A stretch of DNA of 45,995 nt, from contig JBPCKC010000071.1 of the NCBI GenBank assembly GCA_051004675.1, positions 1-45,995 of the forward strand. Reading direction: 5' to 3'. Within the stretch, counting starts at the first letter, position 1; each line of letters opens with the position of its first letter. Below are positions 1-8,071 of this stretch, piece after piece. Both the position numbers and the translations under genes were made by a program. The notes under the pieces are model-generated. The model worked only from the letters and a program-made list of their open reading frames with translations, had not been told where the DNA came from and searched no databases. Source of the stretch: JBDTSW01 sp051004675. GTDB lineage: Bacteria > Actinomycetota > Thermoleophilia > Solirubrobacterales > 70-9.

Positions 1-58
1 GGATCAGACCCAGCAGCCATCCCGGCATCCGATTGGCGTCTCGCGGGTTCCGCGTCAT
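1..58 (-). CDS. partial CDS, N-terminus of the next gene of the MCE operon
   Basis: Only the first 19 codons lie inside the window (reading MTRNPRDANRMPGWLLGLI), so the product cannot be identified from sequence alone. The ATG overlaps the stop of the preceding MCE gene in an ATGA (55-58), the same junction seen between the other genes of this operon. The basic N-terminus followed by a hydrophobic start (WLLGLI) fits the membrane-anchored beginning of another MCE-type protein. That identity is inferred from position. Confidence 0.5.
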   Translation of the reverse strand, partial: MTRNPRDANRMPGWLLGLI

Positions 59-1458
59 CTCTGGAAGTCCGGGTCGGTGGAGATGCCCTGATCGCCCGCC
101 ACGTTGCCGATGGCCTGCGACAGCACCCAGCCCTCCTTGCCCGCCTCGCACTCGACCGGCGCCTGGCCCGGTGACGCGGTGTTCGGGTAGGGGTTGTAAT
201 GGAGGAGGTTCGGGACGGTCGTGTTCGCCGGCTCGTCGGAGGGGCTGCCCTCGCTGTCGGCGCCGAGGGCCGGCTCGAACACCTCGAAGCGCTGGAAGGT
301 CCCCGTGCCGTTGTAGTGGCTGGTGAGGCTCGCCAGGTTGTTGAGCGCGATCCCCGCGTAGCCGCACACGGTCTGCGCCGGCGCGATAAAGCGAAGCGCC
401 GGGGTCAGGATCTCGGCGGTCTCGTCGAGGCGATCGAGGCCGCCGTTGACGCCCGCGTCGTTGGAGAAGTCCTCGAGCGCCTGCGCGGTCGGCGCGAGCT
501 GGCGGTTGAGGCGCTTCGAGTCGGCCAGGATCGGCCCGCCGATCTCGAGGGCCGTAGCGATCGTCGGGCCGTTGGCGCGCAGGGCCTCGATCCCGGGCTC
601 GAGATCGGCGAAGAGGGCGGCGGAGTGGGCAAGGAACGGGCGCAGGCGCGGCAGCGTCCGGGTCGCGACCTCAAGCGTCGGCACGCTCTCGGAGATCGTG
701 TCCTGGATGTAGGGGCGGGCGACGTTGGCGAGGGCGCCGAAGGTGGTGTCGAGCGAGCCGAACATCCGCGCCTGCTCGGCTGCCACCGGCGCCACCTCGG
801 CCGCCGTACGCGCCAGCGCGGGGAAGAACCGGTCGAGCCGCGTGGCCGGGGCGGCGAGGTTGGTCATGACCGCCTCGAGGTTCGGGAGGAGCTCGTTCAG
901 GCGGCCGATGGCGGAGTTGAGCGCAGGGCCGCGAGCGGCCAGGGCGTTTCCGAACTCAACGAGGTTGTCCTGGATGGCCTCTTGCGTCGGCTCGTCGAAC
1001 GTGTTGAGCACCTGGTCGATCTCGACCGGCTCGACCTGTGCCGCGGAGAGCGGCATGATCGATCCCTCCGCGAAGCCCTCGTCCGAGCTGCCGCGGCCGA
1101 TCTCGAGGTACTTGAGGCCCAGGGCCGAGCGGGCCCTGACCACGACCGTGGAGTCGGCCGGGAGCTCTTCGACATCGGCGTCGAGCGCGAGATCGAGCTT
1201 GACCGACAGCTCACCGTCCTCGGCCTGTTGAGGCTCGACGGCATCGACCACGCCCACGCGCACCCCCCCGATCCGGACTTCGTTGCCGGGGAGCAACGTG
1301 TTCGCCTCGGGTACCTGCGCCGAGATTCGGTACGAGGGCACGAACGGGAGCCCGTTGTTTGCGTTGTAGGCCAGGAAGACCGCGAGGGTCGCGACCAGGA
1401 CGGTCACCGCGCCGACCATGGTCGGGTTTGCCGCCAGCCGGCTTCCCGTGCCCCTCAT
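55..1458 (-). CDS. MCE family (MlaD-domain) lipid-transport protein
   Basis: A 467-residue protein with one N-terminal membrane anchor (about residues 13-30) followed by a MlaD/MCE beta-barrel domain (about 39-115). Its characteristic motif is LLPGNEVRIGGVRVGVV, the hexamer-forming ring domain that binds lipid. Residues about 120-330 are long, Ala/Leu-rich and mostly helical, as in actinobacterial MCE proteins where they form the periplasm-spanning tube. MCE systems import or traffic lipids across the envelope with a YrbE/MlaE permease and MlaF-type ATPase, neither of which is visible here. The ATG at 1458 overlaps the upstream stop as ATGA, which fixes the start and implies translational coupling. 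The substrate cannot be predicted. Confidence 0.9.
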   Translation of the reverse strand: MRGTGSRLAANPTMVGAVTVLVATLAVFLAYNANNGLPFVPSYRISAQVPEANTLLPGNEVRIGGVRVGVVDAVEPQQAEDGELSVKLDLALDADVEELPADSTVVVRARSALGLKYLEIGRGSSDEGFAEGSIMPLSAAQVEPVEIDQVLNTFDEPTQEAIQDNLVEFGNALAARGPALNSAIGRLNELLPNLEAVMTNLAAPATRLDRFFPALARTAAEVAPVAAEQARMFGSLDTTFGALANVARPYIQDTISESVPTLEVATRTLPRLRPFLAHSAALFADLEPGIEALRANGPTIATALEIGGPILADSKRLNRQLAPTAQALEDFSNDAGVNGGLDRLDETAEILTPALRFIAPAQTVCGYAGIALNNLASLTSHYNGTGTFQRFEVFEPALGADSEGSPSDEPANTTVPNLLHYNPYPNTASPGQAPVECEAGKEGWVLSQAIGNVAGDQGISTDPDFQR

Positions 1459-3059
1459 CGTCCGGCCTTCCCGGCCCGGACCCGCTGCCCGCGCACGTCG
1501 CCGACCAGGTAGTCGAGCAGCATCCGGGCAGGGCGCATGTCGGGCGCCGAGGCGCCCTGAGGGCCACCCTCAAGGCTCTCCGGGTCGTCCTCGCCCGGGT
1601 CCGGGCCGGGCTCGGTGTCGTCCGGCGGCTCCACCGGCTCCACCGGCTCGGCCTCGCCGTCGAAGGCGCCGATCCCGAAGTCGGGAATGACCGGGTCGTC
1701 CGCGCGGGCTGCGGCTTTCGCCTCTTTCTCGAGGATCTCGTCAAGGCCCTCGACCCCGCTCGACTTCGGCGTCACCGGACCCTGCTTGGAGGAGGCTTGG
1801 AAGGACGACCCGCAGCTCGACTCGGGGTTTGGCCGGTAATCGACGCAGTTGTTGGTTGGGATCATCAGCCGCGCCAGGCGCCCGAAGGAGTCGTAGGAGT
1901 TGGTGGCGCCGGCGGCGTTGAAGAGGAAGGAGAGAAGGTTCCCGTAGCCCCTGTTGCGCCGCAGGCTGGAGAGCAGCCCGCTGAGCGACTCGCCGAGCGG
2001 GCCCAAGCCCTCGGCCACCTCCCGGATCCGGATCAGGACCGGGTCGGCGTTCACCAGCGACGGTCCCGCCTGCGCCGCCGCGTTCCCAAGCGACTTGAGC
2101 GCGGTGCGGCTGCCGCGTGAAAACGGCCCCAGCGCCTTCGTCATCCGCGTCAGCGACGGCGCCGCGTCGCCGAGGTCGGAGACCACGGGAGTGGAGCTCT
2201 CCGCGAAGGAGTCGAGCTCGGTCATCGTGGCCCGCAGCTCGACGAGGAACGCGGGCAGCTTCTGGAACTGGGCCTCGAGGTCGGCACGGCGCTCGGCGGT
2301 GGCCTCGGCCGCCTGGTTGGCGTTGTTGATGAAGCCGGAGACCCGCTCCCGCTCCCGCGCGAGCGGGCTGAGGACGGTGTCCGAGTCTCGCGCGAGCTGG
2401 GCCAGCTGGCGGTTCTGCTTGGCGAGGATGGCCAGCACCTCGTCGGTCTTCCGCAGCGCGGGGTTGCCACGCTCGATCAGGCTCTCGACGTCTTCCCCCC
2501 TGGCGGCGAAGGCGGCGCCGAGGTCGTTCAGAATCAGGCGGAACCGGTCTGGATACGGCTCCTCCATGATGTTGTTGACCAGGTCGAGGTCGACGGCCTT
2601 GCCATTCCGCTCGAGCGCCAGCAGGTACTGCCCCGCCCCGGCCTCTTCTTCGGGGATCGGCTCGAGGGCCGGTGGTGCGGGCGAGCCGGAGGCCCGCGGC
2701 TCGGTGGGGCTGCACTCGACGAACCTCTCGCCCAGCAGGCCCTGAGGGCGCACGATGCAGCTTGCGTCGTCGCGGAAGTCCTGGAAGCCGGCGTCGTCGA
2801 TCCGCATCACGACGACGGCGCTGCCTGGCTCCGGCGAGCCGTCCTCGTGGGCGGCCTCCTCCGCGTCGGTGACGTCGACGTCGCTGATCTCACCGACCCT
2901 CGCCCCGGCGATACGAACCTCCTCGCCCGGGACCAGGAAGCCGCCGTTCGCGAAGATCGCCCTGACCTCGTACTGGCCCTCGCTGCCGCCGGCGCCCGAC
3001 CCGAAGGCCACTATGGCGGCCCCCGCGATCCCGGCGATCAGGACTCCGATCCTCCTCAT
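1455..3059 (-). CDS. MCE family (MlaD-domain) lipid-transport protein, acidic Pro-rich tail
   Basis: A 534-residue protein starting at the ATG that overlaps the upstream stop (ATGA, 3056-3059). A longer in-frame start 11 codons upstream would run deep into the previous gene and is less likely. A hydrophobic anchor (IGVLIAGIAGAAIVAFGSG) is followed by an MCE domain with the motif FLVPGEEVRIAGARVGEI (about residues 35-60). A long helical middle comes next. About 100 C-terminal residues are rich in Pro, Asp and Glu (for example EPVEPVEPPDDTEPGPDPGE), probably disordered and periplasmic. Together with its neighbours it would form a hetero-hexameric MCE ring, as in mycobacterial MceA-F; this is inferred from family knowledge. 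Confidence 0.88.
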   Translation of the reverse strand: MRRIGVLIAGIAGAAIVAFGSGAGGSEGQYEVRAIFANGGFLVPGEEVRIAGARVGEISDVDVTDAEEAAHEDGSPEPGSAVVVMRIDDAGFQDFRDDASCIVRPQGLLGERFVECSPTEPRASGSPAPPALEPIPEEEAGAGQYLLALERNGKAVDLDLVNNIMEEPYPDRFRLILNDLGAAFAARGEDVESLIERGNPALRKTDEVLAILAKQNRQLAQLARDSDTVLSPLARERERVSGFINNANQAAEATAERRADLEAQFQKLPAFLVELRATMTELDSFAESSTPVVSDLGDAAPSLTRMTKALGPFSRGSRTALKSLGNAAAQAGPSLVNADPVLIRIREVAEGLGPLGESLSGLLSSLRRNRGYGNLLSFLFNAAGATNSYDSFGRLARLMIPTNNCVDYRPNPESSCGSSFQASSKQGPVTPKSSGVEGLDEILEKEAKAAARADDPVIPDFGIGAFDGEAEPVEPVEPPDDTEPGPDPGEDDPESLEGGPQGASAPDMRPARMLLDYLVGDVRGQRVRAGKAGR

Positions 3060-4408
3060 GGCGTCCCGATCACGAGGTCGCCGGGGTCGCACTGGCCGGC
3101 GACGTCGTCAAGGAAGGGGGCGGACGCGTCGGCCGGCGCCTGCGAGGCGGCCCCCGGGCACCGCTCGAAGCCGGCGGGGTCGAAGGCGCCCGGGGTCGAG
3201 GTGTAGAAGTCGGTCTGGGCGCCAGGGTCGTCGTAGGCCGGCACCAGCTCATCGCTGCCGGGGTCGTAGGTGAACGTGCCGAGCCCGGCCGGAAGCACGC
3301 GCGCGTAGTGCCCGTTGCCGTCGTAAAAGGCGGTGACCTGTCCGAGCTTTGCGATCGCTGCCATCAGGTCGGGCGAGTACGAGCGGAACAGCTCGACGTT
3401 CGGCTCGGAGTCGTTGATCGCGTCCACCCCGGCATCCGATGCGATGCTCGCCAGCTCCTGCACCCGGGGCGCGACGCGCAGGACGTCGGTGAGGTCGTTG
3501 TCGGGGCCGGGGGTCGCGATCGCCAGGCGGAGGTCGCCTACGACCGGCACGGCGCGCTGCACAACCGGGCGCAGGTCCCGCAGGAACGGGGCCAGATCCT
3601 CGGTCGCCGGCTTCGCCGTGGCCACGAGCGGGTCGAGGTCGTCGAGGGCGGCGCGGAGGTTGACGAAGGTGGTGTTCGACTGGCGCAGGGCCGGCGGCAG
3701 GGCGGCCAGGGAGCGGTCGAGGGAGGCGTTCTCGGTCGCGATCGCACCCAGGGCCTGGTTCGCGTTCGAGGTCAGGCTGGAGAGATCGTCGCGGCGCTCG
3801 GCGATCGCCCCGAAGACGTCGGCGCCCGACACCAGGAACTCGCTGAGCGTGCGCTGGTCGCGATTGAGCTCGGCGAGCAGGCGCTGGGTGGATTGGAGCG
3901 CCGGGGCGAAGTACTTGTAGGCGGCGCGAGCCTCTTCGGTGTTTCCGGCGTAGAGCGCGGCGGACCCCTGGATCACCTCCTGAAGGCTCTCCCGTGTCTC
4001 CTCGTCGAGTGCCGCGAAGAGCTGGTCGAGATCGACGGGCGTCGTCGTCTCGCTGCTCTTGAGGGTCGTGCCCTCGGGGAGGTCGTCGCCGGGGCCGGGG
4101 AGAATCGAGACGTATCGGTTCGCGATGCCCGACAGCGAGGTCGAGCGGATCAACGCGGTGCTTCCCTCGGCCAGCGGCTCGTCGACGGTGATCTCGACCT
4201 GGGCCTGCGCGTCGTCGGTGAGCGTGATGGCGTCCACCTTCCCGATCGGCTGACCCCCCACAAGCACCTCGTTGCCGCGCACGAGCTGACCGCCGGTCTC
4301 GAACAGGAGCTTGTACTTGTGGCCGGACTCGCCGCCGAGAAGGATCACGAAGACCGCAACGACCCCGGCGACGAGGGCGACGAGGGCGACGGCTCGGCCC
4401 AGCTTCAT
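3056..4408 (-). CDS. MCE family (MlaD-domain) lipid-transport protein, first full gene of the operon
   Basis: A 450-residue protein with an N-terminal anchor (VALVALVAGVVAVFVILLGG, about residues 7-26), an MCE domain (GGQLVRGNEVLVGGQPIGKV and on to about residue 115), and a long helical C-terminal part. It is the most upstream recognisable MCE gene on this strand. The next gene upstream is rsmI, so the YrbE permease genes that precede mce genes in Mycobacterium are not in their usual place and may lie left of the window. The start codon overlaps the stop of a 31-codon ORF as ATGA, so translation may be coupled to it. Three full MCE paralogues in a row with ATGA junctions argue for fixed subunit stoichiometry. 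Confidence 0.9.
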   Translation of the reverse strand: MKLGRAVALVALVAGVVAVFVILLGGESGHKYKLLFETGGQLVRGNEVLVGGQPIGKVDAITLTDDAQAQVEITVDEPLAEGSTALIRSTSLSGIANRYVSILPGPGDDLPEGTTLKSSETTTPVDLDQLFAALDEETRESLQEVIQGSAALYAGNTEEARAAYKYFAPALQSTQRLLAELNRDQRTLSEFLVSGADVFGAIAERRDDLSSLTSNANQALGAIATENASLDRSLAALPPALRQSNTTFVNLRAALDDLDPLVATAKPATEDLAPFLRDLRPVVQRAVPVVGDLRLAIATPGPDNDLTDVLRVAPRVQELASIASDAGVDAINDSEPNVELFRSYSPDLMAAIAKLGQVTAFYDGNGHYARVLPAGLGTFTYDPGSDELVPAYDDPGAQTDFYTSTPGAFDPAGFERCPGAASQAPADASAPFLDDVAGQCDPGDLVIGTP

Positions 4409-4500
4409 CGGGGCCTCGCCGCTCGCGGCTTACCCGCTGGCGACCACAGTGCCCGCCGCACCGGGCTCCTGGCCGTTTCCTTGGCGAGCGTCCTGCTCAT
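4405..4500 (-). CDS. possible 31-residue leader ORF coupled to the MCE operon
   Basis: The ORF starts at ATG 4500 and encodes a very basic 31-residue peptide (begins MSRTLAKETARSPVRR). It is preceded at short distance by a purine-rich GGGAAGAAG that could act as ribosome binding site. It ends in a TGA that overlaps the ATG of the first MCE gene (ATGA), exactly the coupling used by the following genes. No hydrophobic segment or known motif is present. It may be a genuine small protein, or a translated leader that loads ribosomes onto the MCE start. An accidental open frame is also possible at this GC content. Confidence 0.4.
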   Translation of the reverse strand: MSRTLAKETARSPVRRALWSPAGKPRAARPR

Positions 4501-4573
4501 TGACTTCTTCCCGAGGAGATCCTTTCCCCTCCGGCCAGGGCTTTCCCCCGGCTAGTTACATATCTCTCGAACG

Positions 4574-4579
4574 ATCCTA
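4574..4579 (-). promoter_or_regulatory. candidate -10 element of the MCE operon
   Basis: On the minus strand this reads TAGGAT, the same -10 word found ahead of several other genes in this window. Transcription starting about 7 nt downstream would leave a leader of roughly 65 nt before the small ORF at 4500. No convincing -35 box is visible. The 242-bp spacer 4409-4650 holds this element, the small ORF, and nothing else I can identify. Confidence 0.4.
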
Positions 4580-4650
4580 GCCATATGTCCATCAATTGGC
4601 CGGTTGTCCGATTAGGAGCGCGTTAAGCCACCGATCGCCACCGCTCACGC

Positions 4651-5475
4651 CTACTCACGCGGCTCGCGGCCGGTCAATCCGGTGTAGAGGTCGTTCGCCC
4701 GGGTCCCCGTGAGCGCCGCGACGACGCTTGCCGCTGCCCGCGGCCTGGCGCCCGCCTGGACCAGGCGCCGCAGCGCGTCGACGGCGAACGCGGTGTCGAC
4801 GCTGGCGCTCCCCGCCTCGGCCGGTGCGATGACGACGACGATCTCGCCCTTCACGTCCTCGCGGAAGCGGCGGGCCAGCTCGGACAGCGTCCCTCGCGCC
4901 ACCTCCTCGTGGAGCTTGGTGAGCTCGCGGCACACGGCCGCGGGGCGGTTGGGTGCGAGCGCCGCCAGCGCCGCCAGCGACTGGGGCAGACGGCGCGGCG
5001 ACTCGAACGCGATCACCGTCTCGCCGCCGCCCAGGACGCGCTCGAGCTCGCCGGCTCTGCGCGGGAGAAAGCCCTCGAACCGCCACCGGTCCGGGGGCAG
5101 GCCGGAGGCCACCAGCGCGGTCGTCACCGCCGAGGGGCCCGGCAGGACCTCGACGTCCAGCCCACGCTCGATGCAGGAGCGCACCAGCCGGTATCCCGGG
5201 TCGGAGATCACCGGGGTCCCCGCGTCGCTGATCAGGACCACGCGGAGGCCGCGCTCGATCTGCTGGACGATCTGGGCGGCGCGCTCGGCCTCGTTGTTCT
5301 CGTGGTTGGAGACCAGCCGCGGGCGCCCCAGCTCGAGGCGCTCGTACAGGAGCCCGGCGCGGCGGGTGTCCTCGCAGGCGACGAGGTCGGCGTCGGCCAG
5401 CGCCTGGCGGCAGCGCTCGCTGATGTCGGCGACGTTGCCGATCGGGGTGGGGCACACGGTCAGCCGGCCCGCCAT
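4651..5475 (-). CDS. rsmI: 16S rRNA (cytidine(1402)-2'-O)-methyltransferase RsmI
   Basis: A 274-residue tetrapyrrole-methylase-fold enzyme that 2'-O-methylates C1402 of 16S rRNA using S-adenosylmethionine. The family pattern is clear: N-terminal VCPTPIGNVADISER, CEDTRRAGLL near residue 35, LISDAGTPVISDPGYRLV near residue 80, and the SAM-site segment LPGPSAVTTALVASGLP near 110. FEGFLPRR and AFESPRRLPQSL follow. The length matches the family (about 275-290). The ATG at 5475 begins 5 nt after the stop of the upstream ROK kinase gene, so the two are probably cotranscribed. Longer in-frame extensions upstream run antisense through other genes and were rejected as starts. Confidence 0.95.
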   Translation of the reverse strand: MAGRLTVCPTPIGNVADISERCRQALADADLVACEDTRRAGLLYERLELGRPRLVSNHENNEAERAAQIVQQIERGLRVVLISDAGTPVISDPGYRLVRSCIERGLDVEVLPGPSAVTTALVASGLPPDRWRFEGFLPRRAGELERVLGGGETVIAFESPRRLPQSLAALAALAPNRPAAVCRELTKLHEEVARGTLSELARRFREDVKGEIVVVIAPAEAGSASVDTAFAVDALRRLVQAGARPRAAASVVAALTGTRANDLYTGLTGREPRE

Positions 5476-5480
5476 CGGCT

Positions 5481-6431
5481 CTACTCCCCCGCTTCCAGCT
5501 CGTCGGTGGCCATGGTGGCCGCACCGATCATCCCGGCGTCGGAGCCCAGGCTGGCCGCGACCACCGGCGTACGGTTCTGCGGGGGGAGGGCTCGGGCCTC
5601 GAGCTGGGCCCGCGCGGGAGCCAGGAGCAACTCGCCCGCCGCCATCACCCCTCCGCCGACCACGATCACGTCGGGCTCGAAGACGTTGGCGAGGCTCGAG
5701 AGCGCCACCCCGAGGTGGTACCCGGCTCGCTCGACGACCATTCGGGCCGCCTCGTCGCCCCCCGCCGCGGCGTCGGTGACCGCCCGGCCGTCGATCGGCT
5801 GACCCGCCTCGAGCATGGCGTGCAGTGCCGAGCCCTCGACCTCGGCCGCCGCCCGCCCCTCGCGAGCCAGGGCCGTGCCCGAGGCGAGCGTCTCCACGCA
5901 ACCGTGGTTGGGGCAGTTGCCCTGACAGCGTGGACCGTCCTCGTCGACCACGATGTGACCCAGCTCGGCGCCGGCGCCGGTGGAGCCGCGGTACGGCCGG
6001 CCCTCGATGATCAGCCCACCCCCGACCCCCGTCCCGATCGTCAACACGACGGCGTTCCTGGCGCCCCGGGCCGCGCCGTGGCGATGCTCCGCGAGCGCGG
6101 CAAGGTTGGCGTCGTTGTCCACGAACACGGGCATCCCGATCCGCTCGCGCATCAGCTCGCGCACCGGGACGTCGGCGATCGGGAGGTTGACCGCCGAGAT
6201 CGCCAGCCCGCGCTCGCGATCGATCGTGCACGGGATCCCCAGGCCGATCGCGTCGACGCCGGGGTCGGCGGCCATGGCCTGGCGGACCTCCGCCTCCAGC
6301 CGCGCGAGGATCTGCTCGGGAGTGGTGCCGAAGTCGGTCTGGTTGGCCCGGTACAGCACCCGCGGGCCGGGCCCGACGACCCCGACCAGCATCTTCGTGC
6401 CTCCGAGGTCGACTCCCACGGCGTTGCTCAT
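5481..6431 (-). CDS. ROK family sugar kinase (glucokinase-like)
   Basis: A 316-residue ROK protein that probably phosphorylates glucose or a related sugar with ATP. The N-terminal phosphate loop is VGVDLGGTKMLVGVV. The sugar-site region VDNDANLAALAEH lies near residue 105 and the second phosphate motif IGTGVGGGLIIEGRPY near 140. The zinc-binding cluster is CQGNCPNHGCVETLASG near 170. No N-terminal helix-turn-helix is present, so it is a kinase and not a ROK repressor. The ATG at 6431 gives the usual start just before the VDLGGTK loop. It is divergent from the LytR-CpsA-Psr gene with only 18 bp between start codons, so the two promoters must overlap each other or the coding sequences. Substrate specificity is not provable by eye. 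Confidence 0.9.
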   Translation of the reverse strand: MSNAVGVDLGGTKMLVGVVGPGPRVLYRANQTDFGTTPEQILARLEAEVRQAMAADPGVDAIGLGIPCTIDRERGLAISAVNLPIADVPVRELMRERIGMPVFVDNDANLAALAEHRHGAARGARNAVVLTIGTGVGGGLIIEGRPYRGSTGAGAELGHIVVDEDGPRCQGNCPNHGCVETLASGTALAREGRAAAEVEGSALHAMLEAGQPIDGRAVTDAAAGGDEAARMVVERAGYHLGVALSSLANVFEPDVIVVGGGVMAAGELLLAPARAQLEARALPPQNRTPVVAASLGSDAGMIGAATMATDELEAGE

Positions 6432-6449
6432 CCGGCAGTATTGAACTTC

Positions 6450-7664
6450 ATGTCGCCTGAGAACGAGGGGGGGCCGCCCGAGCGCCCCGACTACAAGGTC
6501 TACCGCTCTCGCCGCGGATTCCGCAAGCCCGATCTGGCGGGGCTGCGTGCGAAGACCGCAAAGACGCCGAAGCCGGCGGGCGATCCCGCGGCGCCGAAGG
6601 CGCCCGGGGCGGGGCCGCAGCGCTCGACGGCGGTGCGAATCCTCAAGTGGGTGGGGGTCGCGGCGCTGGTATGGATCCTGATCAGCTTCGTTGCGTTCGC
6701 GGTCTCGGCCCAGATCCAGAAGTCCAAGCTGAGCGACGACGCCAAGGACGCGCTCGAGGGCGGCAACCCGCTGATGGCGGCCTTTCCCCAGACGATCCTC
6801 GTGCTGGGCACCGACATTCGCTCGGGCGCCTTCGCGGGACCGGAGGAGGCCGAGTCGAAGGCCTGCATCGAGGACGTGATCGGGGGCGAGCCGACGGGCA
6901 CGGGCTGCAAGAACGCGCCGTTTCGCTCCGACACGATCATGCTGATCCGCGCCGGCGGCGGCGCCTTCCGCCAGCTCTCGATCCCCCGTGACACCCTCGC
7001 CGAGGTCCCCGGGCTGGGACCGCAGAAGATCAACTCCGCCTACGCCTCGGGTGGGGCCGAGCTGGCGATCCAGACGGTCGAGGGCCTGCTGGGCATCGAC
7101 ATCAACCAACTCGCGGTCATCGACTTCGACGGCTTCCGGCGCTTCATCGACGCGCTCGGGGGCATCGAGGTCGAGCTCGAGCAGGCCGTGTGCTCGAGCA
7201 TCTCGGGCGGCGCCTTCGGCCTGGACCTCGAGAAGGGGACCCACACGCTGAACGGCTTCCAGGCGATCACCCTCGCCCGCACGCGCTCGAGCGCGGACTG
7301 CAACGGGGACGGCGCGATCGACGACCCCTCCCTGAACGACGTCGACCGGGCGGGCTTCCAGAAGCTCATAGTCGACGGGATCAAGGGCCGGATGACCGAT
7401 CCCCTGCGCCTGCCCTACAACCTCATCAAGGGCCCGATCATCGGCTGGAGCGCCCCGAAGGCGATGGTGTCGAGCATGGGCGCGCTCGCGATGCCCCAGC
7501 TCGTTTTCGCCGCCGCGATCGGCGGCGGCGAGAGCGCGGTCCTCGAGCCGGCGGCCACGACGGCCGCGGGCAACCTTGTGGTCTCCCCGGAGGAGTGCGA
7601 GAAGGCCGCCCGCCGGCTCCTCGGCGAGGACCCCCCGCGCGAGCCCAACTGCCCCCAGGGCTGA
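6450..7664 (+). CDS. LytR-CpsA-Psr (LCP) family cell-wall polymer transferase
   Basis: A 404-residue membrane-anchored enzyme of the family that attaches teichoic-acid-like or arabinogalactan-like polymers to peptidoglycan. It has a cytoplasmic basic/Pro-rich tail (residues 1-64), one membrane segment (about 65-86) and an extracellular LCP domain (about 112-320). Recognisable motifs are TILVLGTDIRSG, RSDTIMLIR, LSIPRDTLAEV, KINSAYASGG and LNGFQAITLARTR. The Asp and Arg residues in these are those that bind polyprenyl pyrophosphate and metal in the family. The C-terminal 90 residues are variable and hold two Cys residues. The ATG at 6450 was chosen because longer versions would be antisense to the kinase gene. 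Confidence 0.93.
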   Translation: MSPENEGGPPERPDYKVYRSRRGFRKPDLAGLRAKTAKTPKPAGDPAAPKAPGAGPQRSTAVRILKWVGVAALVWILISFVAFAVSAQIQKSKLSDDAKDALEGGNPLMAAFPQTILVLGTDIRSGAFAGPEEAESKACIEDVIGGEPTGTGCKNAPFRSDTIMLIRAGGGAFRQLSIPRDTLAEVPGLGPQKINSAYASGGAELAIQTVEGLLGIDINQLAVIDFDGFRRFIDALGGIEVELEQAVCSSISGGAFGLDLEKGTHTLNGFQAITLARTRSSADCNGDGAIDDPSLNDVDRAGFQKLIVDGIKGRMTDPLRLPYNLIKGPIIGWSAPKAMVSSMGALAMPQLVFAAAIGGGESAVLEPAATTAAGNLVVSPEECEKAARRLLGEDPPREPNCPQG

Positions 7665-7671
7665 GGCCCGG

Positions 7672-7696
7672 GCGGTCGCAGCGGCATCCCGACCGC
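7672..7696. terminator. bidirectional terminator-like hairpin in a convergent gap
   Basis: Perfect inverted repeat GCGGTCG (7672-7678) / CGACCGC (7690-7696) with an 11-nt loop. It fills most of the 32-bp gap between the convergent LCP and FmdB-type genes and ends at the FmdB stop codon. There is no U-tract, as is usual in such GC-rich genomes, so intrinsic termination is a guess from position and symmetry. Confidence 0.5.
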
Positions 7697-8014
7697 TCAG
7701 CTCGAGGACTTACCGGAGTCGGTCTTCGTCTCCGCCTTCTTCGAGCTCTCGGATTTCGTGTTCGAGTCGCCGCCCGACTTCGACGAGTCCGAGTCGGACT
7801 TCGAGGAGGAATCCGATCCGTCCGTGGCCGCCGCGCCCTTCTTGGCGTAGTCGGTCGTATAGAAGCCCGAGCCCTTGTAGTGGACCGCGATGGGGTGGAA
7901 GACGCGCTCGACCGCCGCGCCGCACTCCACGCACTCGGTGAGGGGCTCGTCGGCCATGGCGCGAAACACCTCGAAGGCGTGTCCGCTGGCGCAGCGGTAC
8001 TCGTAGATCGGCAT
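7697..8014 (-). CDS. FmdB-type zinc-ribbon protein with Ser/Lys/Asp tail
   Basis: A 105-residue protein. The first 50 residues match the FmdB regulatory zinc-ribbon pattern: MPIYEYRCASGHAFEVF, then CVECGAAVERVFHP and the conserved end VHYKGSGFYTTDY. The first metal half-site reads C-x3-H, not C-x2-C, while the second is a normal CxxC. From about residue 65 on, the protein is a low-complexity Ser/Lys/Asp/Thr tail, probably disordered. The molecular role of this family is not settled. It lies divergently from glycyl-tRNA synthetase, with start codons 57 bp apart. Confidence 0.88.
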   Translation of the reverse strand: MPIYEYRCASGHAFEVFRAMADEPLTECVECGAAVERVFHPIAVHYKGSGFYTTDYAKKGAAATDGSDSSSKSDSDSSKSGGDSNTKSESSKKAETKTDSGKSSS

Positions 8015-8058
8015 AGGGGGCGCGATTATCGCAGGGGGCCGCAGGGGGTCCGAGCCGC

Positions 8059-8064
8059 TAGGTT
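8059..8064 (+). promoter_or_regulatory. -10 element (TAGGTT) placed for a leaderless glyQS transcript
   Basis: TAGGTT is followed by exactly 7 nt and then the GTG at 8072. This is the spacing expected when transcription starts at the first base of the start codon. It supports the GTG as the start over the in-frame GTG at 8096. Confidence 0.6.
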
Positions 8065-8071
8065 CCAGCGC

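Noticed and set aside
199..1512. 437-codon open frame on the plus strand
   Set aside because: Shadow of the MCE gene on the minus strand; Arg/Glu/Val/Gly-rich with no domain.
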